Positions 16,326 through 24,737 are shown, counted from the first letter of the stretch. The stretch: 64,000 nt of DNA from an uncultured bacterium (GCA_905214345.1 CAJMLV010000006.1:1-64000), one strand, 5' to 3'. Numbers and translations: made by a program. The notes: a model not told the origin generated them from the letters alone.

Positions 16326-17348
16326 ATGAAAAACAATATCCTTTGCCTGCTGCTGTCTGCCGCGCTTTTGCCCGGCTGTACAGGCACAGGGACCACGGAG
16401 CTTGCCGCATCGACCTCGCCTGCGCCACAGGCGGAAACGGAAGAAGCCGCGCTTGCCTCTGCCGAACCGTCGGCAGAACCGGCCTTGCGCCTGTCGGAGG
16501 AGGCTTATACCTGGGACGAGATGCAGCCGGTGGGCATCTGGGGAACAGCCCCCATGCAATCCAAGCCGGGCTACTATACCGTTTGCCGGGATGGCCTGTG
16601 GGGGCTCATCACCGCCGACGGGCAGCAGCTGCTGGATTTCGTCAGCGAACGGCCCCTGGACCTCTGCGATATGGGGGAATGGATCTGTAACGAACTCAAC
16701 ACTTATACCGAGGAAGAACATCCCGATGCTGTCACTTTGCAGGAAGCCACAGGCAAAAGGCTCTGCCTTGGTCATGGTGTGACCAGCGTGCGGTATTACT
16801 ATGACCTGGACATGCAGCAGGCCCGGGGATACAGCGTTTTGGACGGTTCTTCCTTTAACCAACCGGTGAACGAAGCTGCCTGGGATACCTTCGGAGATTG
16901 GCTGGCTGTTTATCCCACCCGGATGCAGGATGAATACGACCTGGGCCCGGCGGGAGGCGGCTGGTTCTATGTCAACGCTGCCGGGGAACAGCTGCACCCC
17001 GAAAATGCCGGGGGAGAACCCGACGCTGCGGGGTGGTTCTTTGACGAAGCTCTGGCCCCGGTGGGCTTTGGCGGAGACTGGGCCTATGTGAACCGTTCGG
17101 GGAACCTGGTCACCGAAGCGGTCTATGAACCCGTCTGGCACAACGGCGGAAAGGACAATCCCCCTGTATACGCCGCCTGCCTGCAAAACGGCTATGCTGC
17201 TGTCTGCCGGGACGGAAAATGGGGGTTGCTGGGTTCCAACGGCGCCGAAGTCCTTCCCTGTGAATATGCCGGTACGGTCTGGGATGGCACAGTTCTGTGG
17301 GTGAAGATGGAAGACGGCTGGCACAAGGCAGGACTTCCCGCTGCATGA
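16326..17348 (+). CDS. WG-repeat lipoprotein (B type, tandem paralogue)
   Basis: A 340-residue lipoprotein with lipobox LLPGC (Cys18) and an Ala/Glu/Ser-rich linker. WG-like units are DGLWGLITADGQQLLDF (about residue 88), DWAYVNRSGNLVTEAVYE (about 250) and DGKWGLLGSNGAEVLPCEY near the end. It is clearly a tandem duplicate of the gene at 15226, with the same order of repeats and C-terminal WVKMEDGWHKAGLP. The middle parts have diverged more than the ends. Confidence 0.82.
   Translation: MKNNILCLLLSAALLPGCTGTGTTELAASTSPAPQAETEEAALASAEPSAEPALRLSEEAYTWDEMQPVGIWGTAPMQSKPGYYTVCRDGLWGLITADGQQLLDFVSERPLDLCDMGEWICNELNTYTEEEHPDAVTLQEATGKRLCLGHGVTSVRYYYDLDMQQARGYSVLDGSSFNQPVNEAAWDTFGDWLAVYPTRMQDEYDLGPAGGGWFYVNAAGEQLHPENAGGEPDAAGWFFDEALAPVGFGGDWAYVNRSGNLVTEAVYEPVWHNGGKDNPPVYAACLQNGYAAVCRDGKWGLLGSNGAEVLPCEYAGTVWDGTVLWVKMEDGWHKAGLPAA
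17175..17215 (+). repeat. 41-bp identical block, copy 2
   Basis: Identical to 16120-16160; see that entry. Confidence 0.85.
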
Positions 17349-17362
17349 CAAGGAGAAAACCT

Positions 17363-18319
17363 ATGAAAAAGTTTTTGGTTGTCTGTCTGGCTGTGATGCT
17401 GCTTGCGGCCTGTGGAGGGCAGACGCGGTCTGCCACGTTCCTATCCCCTGCACCCACGGCCCACACACAAGCGACCGCTACATCCGAGACAGCCGCTATT
17501 CCTTCGGCTTTGAGGGAACGGGTAACAGTAGAACACGGACAGCCTGCCGTTCTCTATGACGGCAGCCTGATGCCGCAACAAAGCTCGCCTCTCTACTATA
17601 TAGGAAACTGGCAGGGCAAGACCTGGGAAGAAGTGGCGGCAGAAACCGGATTTTCCGCAGATGATCTGCGCATACTGAATCCATATGTGTCCGAGGATGA
17701 CCAGGGCAAATTGCGGCGCAATGTTTATGAGCTCTGCCTGTCCGAAGCCTGGCCCGTTCCCCAGACGGAGGTCTGCCGGGTGACGGTGGAGATGCCAGAC
17801 ATGCCGGAACCCTATGACAGCCGTACCTACCAGCTGCCTGACGCTCTGCCCGATGACGCCGCCCGCGTTCTGGCTCTTGCCTATTATCAGATGGAAGCCA
17901 ACGGGCAGGGATTTGCCACCGAACCTTTGCCGGACAATAACGATTATGTCAAGGTGACTTCCGGTGTGCGGTTCGATACCTACTCCCGGCTGAAATCCTG
18001 GCTGGAAAGCGTCTATACCCCCGAAGCGGTGTCTGCTATGCTGGATATACAGGAACCTTATTATAAGGAAGGGCCGGGTGACGAACTATGGATTCAGGGG
18101 TATGCCTTTGATCATATCATCCCTCAGTCGGGCCTCACCTGTACCGAACTGGTAGAGCAGGCAGATGGCGGCTTTCGTTTTGCCGCCGTCTGCGTCTGCG
18201 TGACGGATGAAGAGGGAAATCCTCTTGACGAAGGGCGGGGAAGGATGTATTATGCTCCTGTACACCTTGTGCAAACGGCCGATGGCTGGCGCGTGGACCA
18301 GGTGGAGGTGCCGTTCTGA
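17363..18319 (+). CDS. Lipoprotein with LysM-like segment (A type, paralogue)
   Basis: A 318-residue lipoprotein; ATG 17363 follows AAGGAG and gives a clean signal peptide ending in LLAAC (Cys17). A LysM-like stretch, GKTWEEVAAETGFSADDLRILNP, lies near residues 90-112, then a domain with RVLALAYYQMEANGQGF and FDTYSRLKSWLESVYTPEAV that aligns with the product of the gene at 14168. It closes the A-B-B-A cluster. Function unknown. Confidence 0.8.
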   Translation: MKKFLVVCLAVMLLAACGGQTRSATFLSPAPTAHTQATATSETAAIPSALRERVTVEHGQPAVLYDGSLMPQQSSPLYYIGNWQGKTWEEVAAETGFSADDLRILNPYVSEDDQGKLRRNVYELCLSEAWPVPQTEVCRVTVEMPDMPEPYDSRTYQLPDALPDDAARVLALAYYQMEANGQGFATEPLPDNNDYVKVTSGVRFDTYSRLKSWLESVYTPEAVSAMLDIQEPYYKEGPGDELWIQGYAFDHIIPQSGLTCTELVEQADGGFRFAAVCVCVTDEEGNPLDEGRGRMYYAPVHLVQTADGWRVDQVEVPF

Positions 18320-18391
18320 ACGGGAAGGTTTCTTCTTTCGGCAAAACGCAGATTTTTTTCAAAAAAATTTGGAAAATAGCCGAAAAAACAC
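18320..18391 (+). other. AT-rich gap upstream of the ribosomal operon
   Basis: This 72-nt gap holds an A/T inverted repeat (18352-18368, seven T, C, seven A) and little else. It lacks a GC stem, so I do not see a canonical terminator for the lipoprotein cluster here. The AT-rich tract directly upstream of the -35 could act as an UP element. Confidence 0.4.
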
Positions 18392-18420
18392 TTGCAACAC
18401 ACGGCACAGTGTGCTATACT
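18392..18420 (+). promoter_or_regulatory. Promoter of the S10-spc-alpha superoperon
   Basis: TTGCAA (18392-18397), 17 bp, TATACT (18415-18420), with TGC giving an extended -10 and an A/T-rich upstream tract. The spacer carries a small dyad (CACAC and GTGTG). The same hexamer pair and spacing occur at 562-590 and 43490-43518. Confidence 0.85.
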
Positions 18421-18766
18421 ACTCTACGGCTGCGAACGGTGTGTGATGAACATCCGTTCATCACAGCCGGCGATATGCGTTGATGCGGGAGGTTGCCGCC
18501 CTTTCTGTGCCCAACAGAGAGAAGCGGGTTTTTCCGCGGAGTATGTCCGATCTTAGAACCGGGCGAAAGAATTACGGATGCGAAGGGATACGTACGGCGC
18601 TGCATTCTGCGGCACGGACCAATGTCCATCATGCTTTGCGAGGATTCTTTCCGGGAGAACTGCCTGGCGGTTCACCGGATTTTGTCATGCGAAGAGGTTG
18701 AACACCCGGAAGCGTGTGTGATTTATCGGCTCGCCTAAGGCAACATTAAATTAGGAGGCGAAAGTA
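18421..18766 (+). promoter_or_regulatory. Long 5' leader of the ribosomal operon
   Basis: About 340 nt separate the promoter from rpsJ. It contains a perfect 10-bp hairpin (TGTGATGAAC 18442-18451 with GTTCATCACA 18456-18465, loop ATCC) and an 81-codon frame (18493-18738, TTG start, no good RBS) ending 28 nt before rpsJ. Ribosomal operon leaders commonly bind one of the encoded proteins, L4 in the enteric S10 operon. I cannot match this leader to a known class. Confidence 0.5.
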
Positions 18767-19078
18767 ATGGCAGTCAAAGAGAAAATCAGAATTCGTTTGA
18801 AGAGCTACGATGCATCCCTGATCGATGCGGCTGCGGCCAAGATCGTGGAAACCGCGAAGCGCACCGGCGCCCGCGTGTCCGGCCCGATCCCCCTGCCCAC
18901 CGACAAGGAAGTCGTCACGATCCTGCGCGCTGTCCACAAGTACAAGGACAGCCGTGAGCAGTTCGAGACCCGCACCCACAAGCGTCTGATCGACATTCTG
19001 AAGCCGTCCAACAAGACGGTCGAGGCTCTCATGAGCCTGCAGCTCCCCGCGGGCGTCGACATCGAAATCAAGCTGTAA
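18767..19078 (+). CDS. rpsJ: 30S ribosomal protein S10
   Basis: A 103-residue S10 (KIRIRLKSYDASLIDAAAAK, then RTHKRLIDILKPSNKTVEAL). It sits in the 30S head and, as NusE, joins NusB in antitermination. First gene of the superoperon, with RBS TTAGGAGG. Confidence 0.98.
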   Translation: MAVKEKIRIRLKSYDASLIDAAAAKIVETAKRTGARVSGPIPLPTDKEVVTILRAVHKYKDSREQFETRTHKRLIDILKPSNKTVEALMSLQLPAGVDIEIKL

Positions 19079-19252
19079 ACCTTATTTATACGCTGCTCTC
19101 ACGCCGGTCCGAACGGCCGTGAACGTTGACCGCCGGCAAAGCGCGGCGTCAAGGAAAGCAGCAAGACCAAGATGAATGACCGCGGAGAGGTCATGTTGAT
19201 GGAGGCAACGTTAACCCCCACCAACCAATAACCTTTTTAGGAGGAAAAAACA
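19079..19252 (+). other. Structured gap rpsJ-rplC
   Basis: This 174-nt intercistronic region is much longer than any other in the S10 part of the operon. It holds a 6-bp hairpin (ATGACC 19176-19181 with GGTCAT 19189-19194) and GC-rich self-complementary stretches. It may be a regulatory leader for rplC; no known class recognised. Confidence 0.4.
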
Positions 19253-19885
19253 ATGCAAAAAGGTATCATCGGCAAGAAGCTGGGTATGACCCAGCTGTTC
19301 GACGAGAACGGCAAGGTCGTCCCGGTTACCGTGATCGAGGCCGGCCCCTGCACCGTCGTGCAGAAGAAGACCGTCGAGAGCGACGGTTACCAGGCTGTCC
19401 AGCTTGGCTTCGGCGAAGTTTCCGCCAAGAAAGTCAACAAGGCTGCCAAGGGCCACTTCGAGAAGGCCGACGTCGCCGCCAAGCGCACCCTGCGTGAGTT
19501 CCGCTTCGACGACATCGCCGCTGTGAACGTGGGCGACATCCTGAAGGCTGACGTCTTCGCCGCCGGCGACAAGGTCGACGTGGTCGGTACTTCCAAGGGC
19601 AAGGGCTACCAGGGCGTCATCAAGCGCTTCGGCCAGCATCGTCTGCGCGAAAGCCACGGCACCGGCCCCGTTACCCGCCATGCCGGTTCCAACGGTTCCA
19701 CTTCCACCCCGTCCCGCGTGTTCAAGGGCAAGAAGCTGCCCGGCCACATGGGCGCTGTGCGTGTGACCGTGCAGAACCTCAGCATCGTCAAGGTGGATGC
19801 TGAAAACAATCTGATCGCTGTCAAGGGTGCCATCCCCGGCCCGAAGGGCTCTGTGGTTACCATCCACGACAGCGTCAAAGCGTAA
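19253..19885 (+). CDS. rplC: 50S ribosomal protein L3
   Basis: A 210-residue L3 starting MQKGIIGKKLGMTQLFDE, with the central loop region HGTGPVTRHAGSNGSTSTP that reaches toward the peptidyl transferase centre. It is an early 23S assembly protein. RBS AGGAGG. Confidence 0.98.
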   Translation: MQKGIIGKKLGMTQLFDENGKVVPVTVIEAGPCTVVQKKTVESDGYQAVQLGFGEVSAKKVNKAAKGHFEKADVAAKRTLREFRFDDIAAVNVGDILKADVFAAGDKVDVVGTSKGKGYQGVIKRFGQHRLRESHGTGPVTRHAGSNGSTSTPSRVFKGKKLPGHMGAVRVTVQNLSIVKVDAENNLIAVKGAIPGPKGSVVTIHDSVKA

Positions 19886-19899
19886 GGGAGGAAAACACA

Positions 19900-20523
19900 A
19901 TGGCTAAATTTGATGTCGTCGATATGAACGGCAAGAAAGTTTCCACCGTTGAGCTTTCCGACGCCGTCTTCGGGATCACCCCGAACGAGAAGGCCGTCCA
20001 CGAGGCGGTCGTCAACTTCCTGGCCAACCAGCGCCAGGGCACCCAGAACACCAAGATCCGCAAGGAAGTCCGTGGCGGCGGCCGCAAGCCGTGGCGTCAG
20101 AAGGGCACCGGCCATGCTCGCCAGGGCTCTATCCGCGCTCCGCAGTGGACCCACGGCGGCGTTGCTCTGGGCCCCAAGCCCCGTGACTACAGCTACCGCA
20201 TCAACAAGAAGGTCAAGCGTCTGGCTGTGCTCAGCGCCCTGTCCGACAAGGCTGCCAACGGCAACATGATCGTCGTGGACAAGATGGCTGTCGAAGAGTA
20301 CAAGACCAAGACCGTGGTCGCCATGCTGGCCGCTGTCGGCGCCGGCAAGAAGAACCTGGTCGTCAACGATGTTGTGGACGCCAAGTTCGTCAAGAGCGCC
20401 GCCAACATCCCCGGCGTGAAAACCACCACCGCTACCAGCGTGAACACTTACGACGTTGTCAACGCCGAGAAGATGATCATCAGCCTGGACGCGGCCAAGA
20501 AACTTGAGGAGGTACTGGGCTGA
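19900..20523 (+). CDS. rplD: 50S ribosomal protein L4
   Basis: A 207-residue L4 with the extended exit-tunnel loop (RKEVRGGGRKPWRQKGTGHA) and DYSYRINKKVKRLAVLSAL. Besides its structural role, L4 is the autoregulator of the S10 operon in enteric bacteria. Its stop overlaps the rplW start (TGATG). Confidence 0.97.
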   Translation: MAKFDVVDMNGKKVSTVELSDAVFGITPNEKAVHEAVVNFLANQRQGTQNTKIRKEVRGGGRKPWRQKGTGHARQGSIRAPQWTHGGVALGPKPRDYSYRINKKVKRLAVLSALSDKAANGNMIVVDKMAVEEYKTKTVVAMLAAVGAGKKNLVVNDVVDAKFVKSAANIPGVKTTTATSVNTYDVVNAEKMIISLDAAKKLEEVLG

Positions 20524-20816
20524 TGAAATTCGCACAGGATATCGTTCTCGCTCCGGTCATCACCGAGAACTCCATGGCCGGTATCGCTGACAAGAAGTAC
20601 ACCTTCAAGGTCGCTACCGACGCCACCAAGGTCGACATCGCCAACGCGGTGGAAGAGCTGTTCGGCGTCAAGGTCGCCAAGGTCAACACCATGAACGTGC
20701 GCGGCAAGTACCGCCGCCAGGGCCTGCATGCCGGCTACACCGCCAAGAGCAAGAAGGCCATCGTCACGCTGACCCCCGACTCCAAGGAGATCGAGTTCTT
20801 TACCAGCATGACCTGA
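20523..20816 (+). CDS. rplW: 50S ribosomal protein L23
   Basis: A 97-residue L23 (DIVLAPVITENSMAGI, then KVNTMNVRGKYRRQGLHAGY), located at the tunnel exit where trigger factor and SRP dock. Translationally coupled to rplD. Confidence 0.97.
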   Translation: MKFAQDIVLAPVITENSMAGIADKKYTFKVATDATKVDIANAVEELFGVKVAKVNTMNVRGKYRRQGLHAGYTAKSKKAIVTLTPDSKEIEFFTSMT

Positions 20817-20915
20817 TCCGGCGCCTGCGCCTGATCGTTCCGAGCCTGCCGAAGGCTCAGCTATGGGGATATGACCCCGACAAAAATTCATAAGATACTA
20901 AAAAGGAGTACCACA

Positions 20916-21746
20916 ATGGCGATCAAAAAGTACAAGCCGACTACGCCCGGCCGCCGCGGCATGACTGTTACCGATTACAGCGTGCTGTCCAAGGTCGAAC
21001 CCGAGCGCAGCCTGCTGGAACCCAAGAAGAAGCATGCCGGCCGTAACAACACCGGCAAGATCACCGTCCGTCACCACGGCGGCGGCAACCGCGTCAAGTA
21101 CCGTGTCATCGACTTCAAGCGCAACAAGTTTGATGTCCCTGCCACTGTTATGACCCTGGAGTACGATCCGAACCGCTCCGCTTTCATCGCCCTGGTTCAG
21201 TATGAAGACGGCGTCAAGAGCTACATCCTGGCTCCCGACGGCCTGAAGGTGGGCGACAAGGTCATGGCCGGCCCCCACGCGGATATCAAGCCGGGCAACG
21301 CTCTGCCCTTCGAGAACATCCCCGTCGGTACCATGATCCACAACATCGAGCTGTATCCCGGCAAGGGCGGCCAGCTGGTCCGTTCCGCCGGTGTCATGGC
21401 TCAGCTGATGGCTAAAGAGAATGGCTACGCTCTGGTCCGTCTGCCTTCCGGTGAGATGCGCAACATCCCCCTGAACTGCATCGCGACCATCGGCGTCGTT
21501 TCCAACCTTGACCATGAGAACGTCAACCTGGGCAAGGCCGGCCGCAAGCGCCACATGGGCGTTCGTCCCGGCAGCCGCGGCACTGTCATGAACCCCTGCG
21601 ATCACCCGCACGGCGGTGGCGAAGGCCGCGCCCCGGTCGGTCACAGCAGCCCGCGCACCCCGTGGGGCAAGCCGGCTCTGGGCCTCAAGACTCGCAAACA
21701 TCATGCTCGCTCCGACAAGTTCATCGTCAAGCGCGCCAAAGGTTAA
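20916..21746 (+). CDS. rplB: 50S ribosomal protein L2
   Basis: A 276-residue L2, needed for subunit joining and peptidyl transferase assembly. ATG 20916 with AAAGGAG gives the family start MAIKKYKPTTPGRRGMT. The C-terminus has the conserved NPCDHPHGGGEGRAP segment containing the functional histidine. A 99-nt gap before it holds a small GAGCC/GGCTC hairpin (20842-20858). Confidence 0.98.
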   Translation: MAIKKYKPTTPGRRGMTVTDYSVLSKVEPERSLLEPKKKHAGRNNTGKITVRHHGGGNRVKYRVIDFKRNKFDVPATVMTLEYDPNRSAFIALVQYEDGVKSYILAPDGLKVGDKVMAGPHADIKPGNALPFENIPVGTMIHNIELYPGKGGQLVRSAGVMAQLMAKENGYALVRLPSGEMRNIPLNCIATIGVVSNLDHENVNLGKAGRKRHMGVRPGSRGTVMNPCDHPHGGGEGRAPVGHSSPRTPWGKPALGLKTRKHHARSDKFIVKRAKG

Positions 21747-21761
21747 GGGAGGTAAAGTACT

Positions 21762-22037
21762 ATGTCTCGCAGCACCAAAAAAGGCCCTTACGTCCTGCCT
21801 TCTCTGATGAAGAAAGTCGAAGCCATGAACGAAAGCGGCAAGAAGAGCGTCGTCAAGACCTGGAGCCGCGCTTCCACCATCTTCCCGGAGTTCGTTGGCC
21901 ACACCTTCGCTGTGCATGACGGCCGCAAGCATGTGCCCGTTTACGTCACCGAAGATATGGTCGGTCACAAGCTCGGCGAGTTCGCCCCGACCCGTAAGTT
22001 CTCGGGCCATGCCGGCGGCAAGACCACCGGTAAATAA
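21762..22037 (+). CDS. rpsS: 30S ribosomal protein S19
   Basis: A 91-residue S19 (MSRSTKKGPYVLPSLMKKV, then FVGHTFAVHDGRKHVPVYVT), a 30S head protein contacting S13. RBS GGGAGG. Confidence 0.98.
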   Translation: MSRSTKKGPYVLPSLMKKVEAMNESGKKSVVKTWSRASTIFPEFVGHTFAVHDGRKHVPVYVTEDMVGHKLGEFAPTRKFSGHAGGKTTGK

Positions 22038-22054
22038 GAGAGGAGGAGCATAAG

Positions 22055-22390
22055 ATGGAAGCACGGGCTATTCTCCGTTACGCCCGCATCAGTCCCCGTA
22101 AGGTTTCGATCGTGATGGATCTCATCCGTAACAAGCCCCTGGACGAAGCGCTGGCTATTTTGCAGTATACCCCGAAGGCGGCCTGCGAGCCCCTTCTGAA
22201 ACTGGTCAACTCGGCCGCGGCCAATGCTGAAAACAACTTCAACATGGACCGCAACAGCCTGTATGTTGCCGAATGCTACGTCTGCCCCGGCCCCACGCTG
22301 AAGCGTATCATGCCCCGCGCACAGGGCCGTGCGTACCGCATCCTCAAGCGCACCAGCCACATGACTGTTGTGCTGAAAGAGAAAGAGTAA
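22055..22390 (+). CDS. rplV: 50S ribosomal protein L22
   Basis: A 111-residue L22 with the beta-hairpin that lines the exit tunnel (PRAQGRAYRILKRTSHMTVV) and the N-terminal YARISPRKVSIVMDLIR. The hairpin is a known site of macrolide resistance mutations. Confidence 0.97.
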   Translation: MEARAILRYARISPRKVSIVMDLIRNKPLDEALAILQYTPKAACEPLLKLVNSAAANAENNFNMDRNSLYVAECYVCPGPTLKRIMPRAQGRAYRILKRTSHMTVVLKEKE

Positions 22391-22402
22391 GGAGGTAAAC
22401 AA

Positions 22403-23101
22403 ATGGGCCAGAAAGTCAATCCCCACGGCATGCGCGTGGGTGTTATCAAGGATTGGGACAGCCGCTGGTTTACCTCTAAGCAGGCTTTCGGCGACACCCT
22501 GGTGGAGGATCACAAGATCCGCACCACGCTGAAGAAGCAGCTGTACTCCGCCGGCATCCCCAAGATCGAAATCGAGCGTACCGTTGACAGCCAGACCGGC
22601 AACCCCCGCGTCAAGGTCAACGTGTTCTGCGCCAAGCCGGGCATCGTCATCGGCAAGGGCGGCGCTGAGAGCGCCAAGCTGGAAAAGCAGCTCGCCAAGA
22701 TGACCGGCAAGAACGTCAACCTGAACATCGTCGAAGTCAAGGGCACTTCCACCACCGCTCAGCTGGTGGCTGAAGACGTGGCTTCTCAGCTGGAGCGCCG
22801 CATCGCGTTCCGCCGTGCGATGAAGCAGGTTATCCGCAACGCCATGCAGCCCCGCGGCGGCGTGCCTGCCAAGGGCATCAAGGTCACCTGCTCCGGCCGT
22901 CTGGCTGGCGCTGACATCGCCCGCGTGGAAAGCTACCACGAAGGCACCATCCCCCTGCAGACCCTGCGCGCTGACATCGACTACGGCTTCGCTGAGGCCA
23001 ACACCACCTACGGCAAGGTCGGCGTCAAGGTGTGGATCTACAAGGGTGAGATCCTCAAGGGCGCCAAGACCGCTGCCAAGAAGGAAGGAGGCAAACAGTA
23101 A
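22403..23101 (+). CDS. rpsC: 30S ribosomal protein S3
   Basis: A 232-residue S3 with a KH domain (GIVIGKGGAESAKLEKQLAK) and C-terminal domain (CSGRLAGADIARVESYHEGT). It forms part of the mRNA entry site. The stop overlaps the L16 start (TAATG). Confidence 0.98.
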   Translation: MGQKVNPHGMRVGVIKDWDSRWFTSKQAFGDTLVEDHKIRTTLKKQLYSAGIPKIEIERTVDSQTGNPRVKVNVFCAKPGIVIGKGGAESAKLEKQLAKMTGKNVNLNIVEVKGTSTTAQLVAEDVASQLERRIAFRRAMKQVIRNAMQPRGGVPAKGIKVTCSGRLAGADIARVESYHEGTIPLQTLRADIDYGFAEANTTYGKVGVKVWIYKGEILKGAKTAAKKEGGKQ

Positions 23102-23541
23102 TGTTACTGCCGAAACGTGTTAAATACCGCCGCGTTCAGCGCGGCCGCATGACCGGCAAGGCCATGCGCGGCAACAAGGTCAATCAGGGCCAGTACGGCC
23201 TGATGGCTCTGGAGCCGGCGTGGATCACTTCCAACCAGATCGAGGCGGCCCGTGTTGCCATGACCCGTTATATCAAGCGTGGCGGCAAGGTCTGGATCAA
23301 GATCTTCCCCGACAAGCCTGTTACTGAAAAGCCGGCCGGCACCCGCATGGGCTCCGGCAAGGGCAGCCCGGAATACTGGGTGGCCGTTGTCAAGCCCGGC
23401 CGTGTGCTGTTTGAAATCGCTGATGTTGATGAGGCGACCGCGCGTGAATCTCTGCGCCTGGCCTCTCACAAGCTGCCGGTGCGCTGCAAGTTCGTCAAGC
23501 GCGAAGAAATCGACACTGTGAAGGAGGGCGACGCTGAATGA
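23101..23541 (+). CDS. rplP: 50S ribosomal protein L16
   Basis: A 146-residue L16 (MLLPKRVKYRRVQRGRMTGK, then KPAGTRMGSGKGSPEYWVA), which positions A-site tRNA near the peptidyl transferase centre. Overlaps both neighbours by a few bases. Confidence 0.98.
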   Translation: MLLPKRVKYRRVQRGRMTGKAMRGNKVNQGQYGLMALEPAWITSNQIEAARVAMTRYIKRGGKVWIKIFPDKPVTEKPAGTRMGSGKGSPEYWVAVVKPGRVLFEIADVDEATARESLRLASHKLPVRCKFVKREEIDTVKEGDAE

Positions 23542-23735
23542 AAGCCACTGAACTGCGCGAAATGACCGATGTTGAGCTGGCCAAGCAGCTCAAAGATCTG
23601 AAAGCCGAACTGTTCAACCTGCGCTTTCAGCACGCCATCAACCAGCTGGAAAACCCGCTGCGCATCGATACCGTCAAGAAGGACATCGCTCGCGTGATGA
23701 CCATCATGGCGGAAAAGAACGCGAAGAACGCGTAA
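23538..23735 (+). CDS. rpmC: 50S ribosomal protein L29
   Basis: A 65-residue L29 (ELREMTDVELAKQLKDLKAE, then NPLRIDTVKKDIARVMTI), a coiled-coil protein beside L23 at the tunnel exit. ATGA overlap with rplP. Confidence 0.97.
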   Translation: MKATELREMTDVELAKQLKDLKAELFNLRFQHAINQLENPLRIDTVKKDIARVMTIMAEKNAKNA

Positions 23736-23750
23736 GAGGGAGGGTAAAAC

Positions 23751-24005
23751 ATGGAACGTAATCTGAGAAAGAGCCGTGTGGGCGTCGTCGTGTCCGACAA
23801 GATGGACAAGACCATCGTTGTCGCCGTCAAGGACAGCGTCCAGCACCCCCTCTACAAGAAGATCATGAAGCGCACCAAGAAGTTCAAGGCCCATGATGAG
23901 AACGGCGAGGCCGGCATCGGTGACCGCGTCGAGATCATGGAGACCCGCAAGTTCTCCAAGGACGTCAACTGGCGTCTGGTGAAGATCATCGAGAAAGCGA
24001 AATAA
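23751..24005 (+). CDS. rpsQ: 30S ribosomal protein S17
   Basis: An 84-residue S17 (RKSRVGVVVSDKMDKTIVVA, then GIGDRVEIMETRKFSKDVNW), an OB-fold primary 16S-binding protein. Confidence 0.97.
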   Translation: MERNLRKSRVGVVVSDKMDKTIVVAVKDSVQHPLYKKIMKRTKKFKAHDENGEAGIGDRVEIMETRKFSKDVNWRLVKIIEKAK

Positions 24006-24038
24006 TCAGCCTGGTACTTTGAAAGGAGGACCTGAAAG

Positions 24039-24407
24039 ATGGTTCAGATGCAAACTTATCTCAAAGTTGCCGACAACACCGGTGCCAAGGAGTTAATGTG
24101 CTTCCGTGTACTGGGCGGTACCCGTAAGAGATATGCCAACATCGGCGACGTCGTTGTGTGCAGCGTCAAGAAGGCTGCTCCCGGCGGCACCGTGAAGAAG
24201 GGCGATGTGGTCAAGGCCGTTATCGTCCGCAGCAAGCATGGCCTGCGCCGTGACGACGGTTCTTACATCCGTTTCGATGAGAACGCTGCCGTCATCGTCA
24301 TGGCCGACAAGAGCCCCAAGGGCACCCGTATCTTTGGACCTGTCGCTCGCGAACTGCGCGATGCCGGCTACACCAAGATCCTGTCCCTGGCTCCCGAATC
24401 GCTGTAA
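24039..24407 (+). CDS. rplN: 50S ribosomal protein L14
   Basis: A 122-residue L14 (MVQMQTYLKVADNTGAKELM, then RGTRIFGPVARELRD in the form KGTRIFGPVARELRD), located at the subunit interface and bound by RsfS. RBS AAAGGAGG. Confidence 0.98.
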   Translation: MVQMQTYLKVADNTGAKELMCFRVLGGTRKRYANIGDVVVCSVKKAAPGGTVKKGDVVKAVIVRSKHGLRRDDGSYIRFDENAAVIVMADKSPKGTRIFGPVARELRDAGYTKILSLAPESL

Positions 24408-24422
24408 GGAGGTTTTAATAGA

Positions 24423-24737
24423 ATGAACACTCTTCATGTTAAAACCGGCGACAACGTCATGATCATCTCCGGCAAGGACAAGGGCAAGACCGGCAAGGTC
24501 CTGCAGACCTCCCCGAAAGAGGGCAAGGTTATTGTCGAAGGCCTGAACATGGTCACTAAGCATGTCAAGCCCCGCCGTCAGGGCGAGCAGGGCGGCATTG
24601 TCAAGGCCGAAGGCGCTATCTACGCCTGCAAGGTCATGCCGGTGTGCCCCAAGTGTGGCAAGGCCACCCGCGTGGGCCATTCCGTCAAGGACGGCAAGAA
24701 CGTCCGCATCTGCCGCAAGTGCGGCGCCGAACTGTAA
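24423..24737 (+). CDS. rplX: 50S ribosomal protein L24 (Cys4 form)
   Basis: A 104-residue L24 with an N-terminal KOW motif (VKTGDNVMIISGKDKGKTGK). The C-terminal part carries CPKCGK and CRKCGA, a probable zinc ribbon found in many clostridial L24 proteins. L24 nucleates 50S assembly. Confidence 0.96.
   Translation: MNTLHVKTGDNVMIISGKDKGKTGKVLQTSPKEGKVIVEGLNMVTKHVKPRRQGEQGGIVKAEGAIYACKVMPVCPKCGKATRVGHSVKDGKNVRICRKCGAEL

Noticed and set aside
18352..18368. A/T inverted repeat as terminator of the lipoprotein cluster
   Set aside because: It has no GC stem and no loop of usable length; more likely an UP-like A/T tract.
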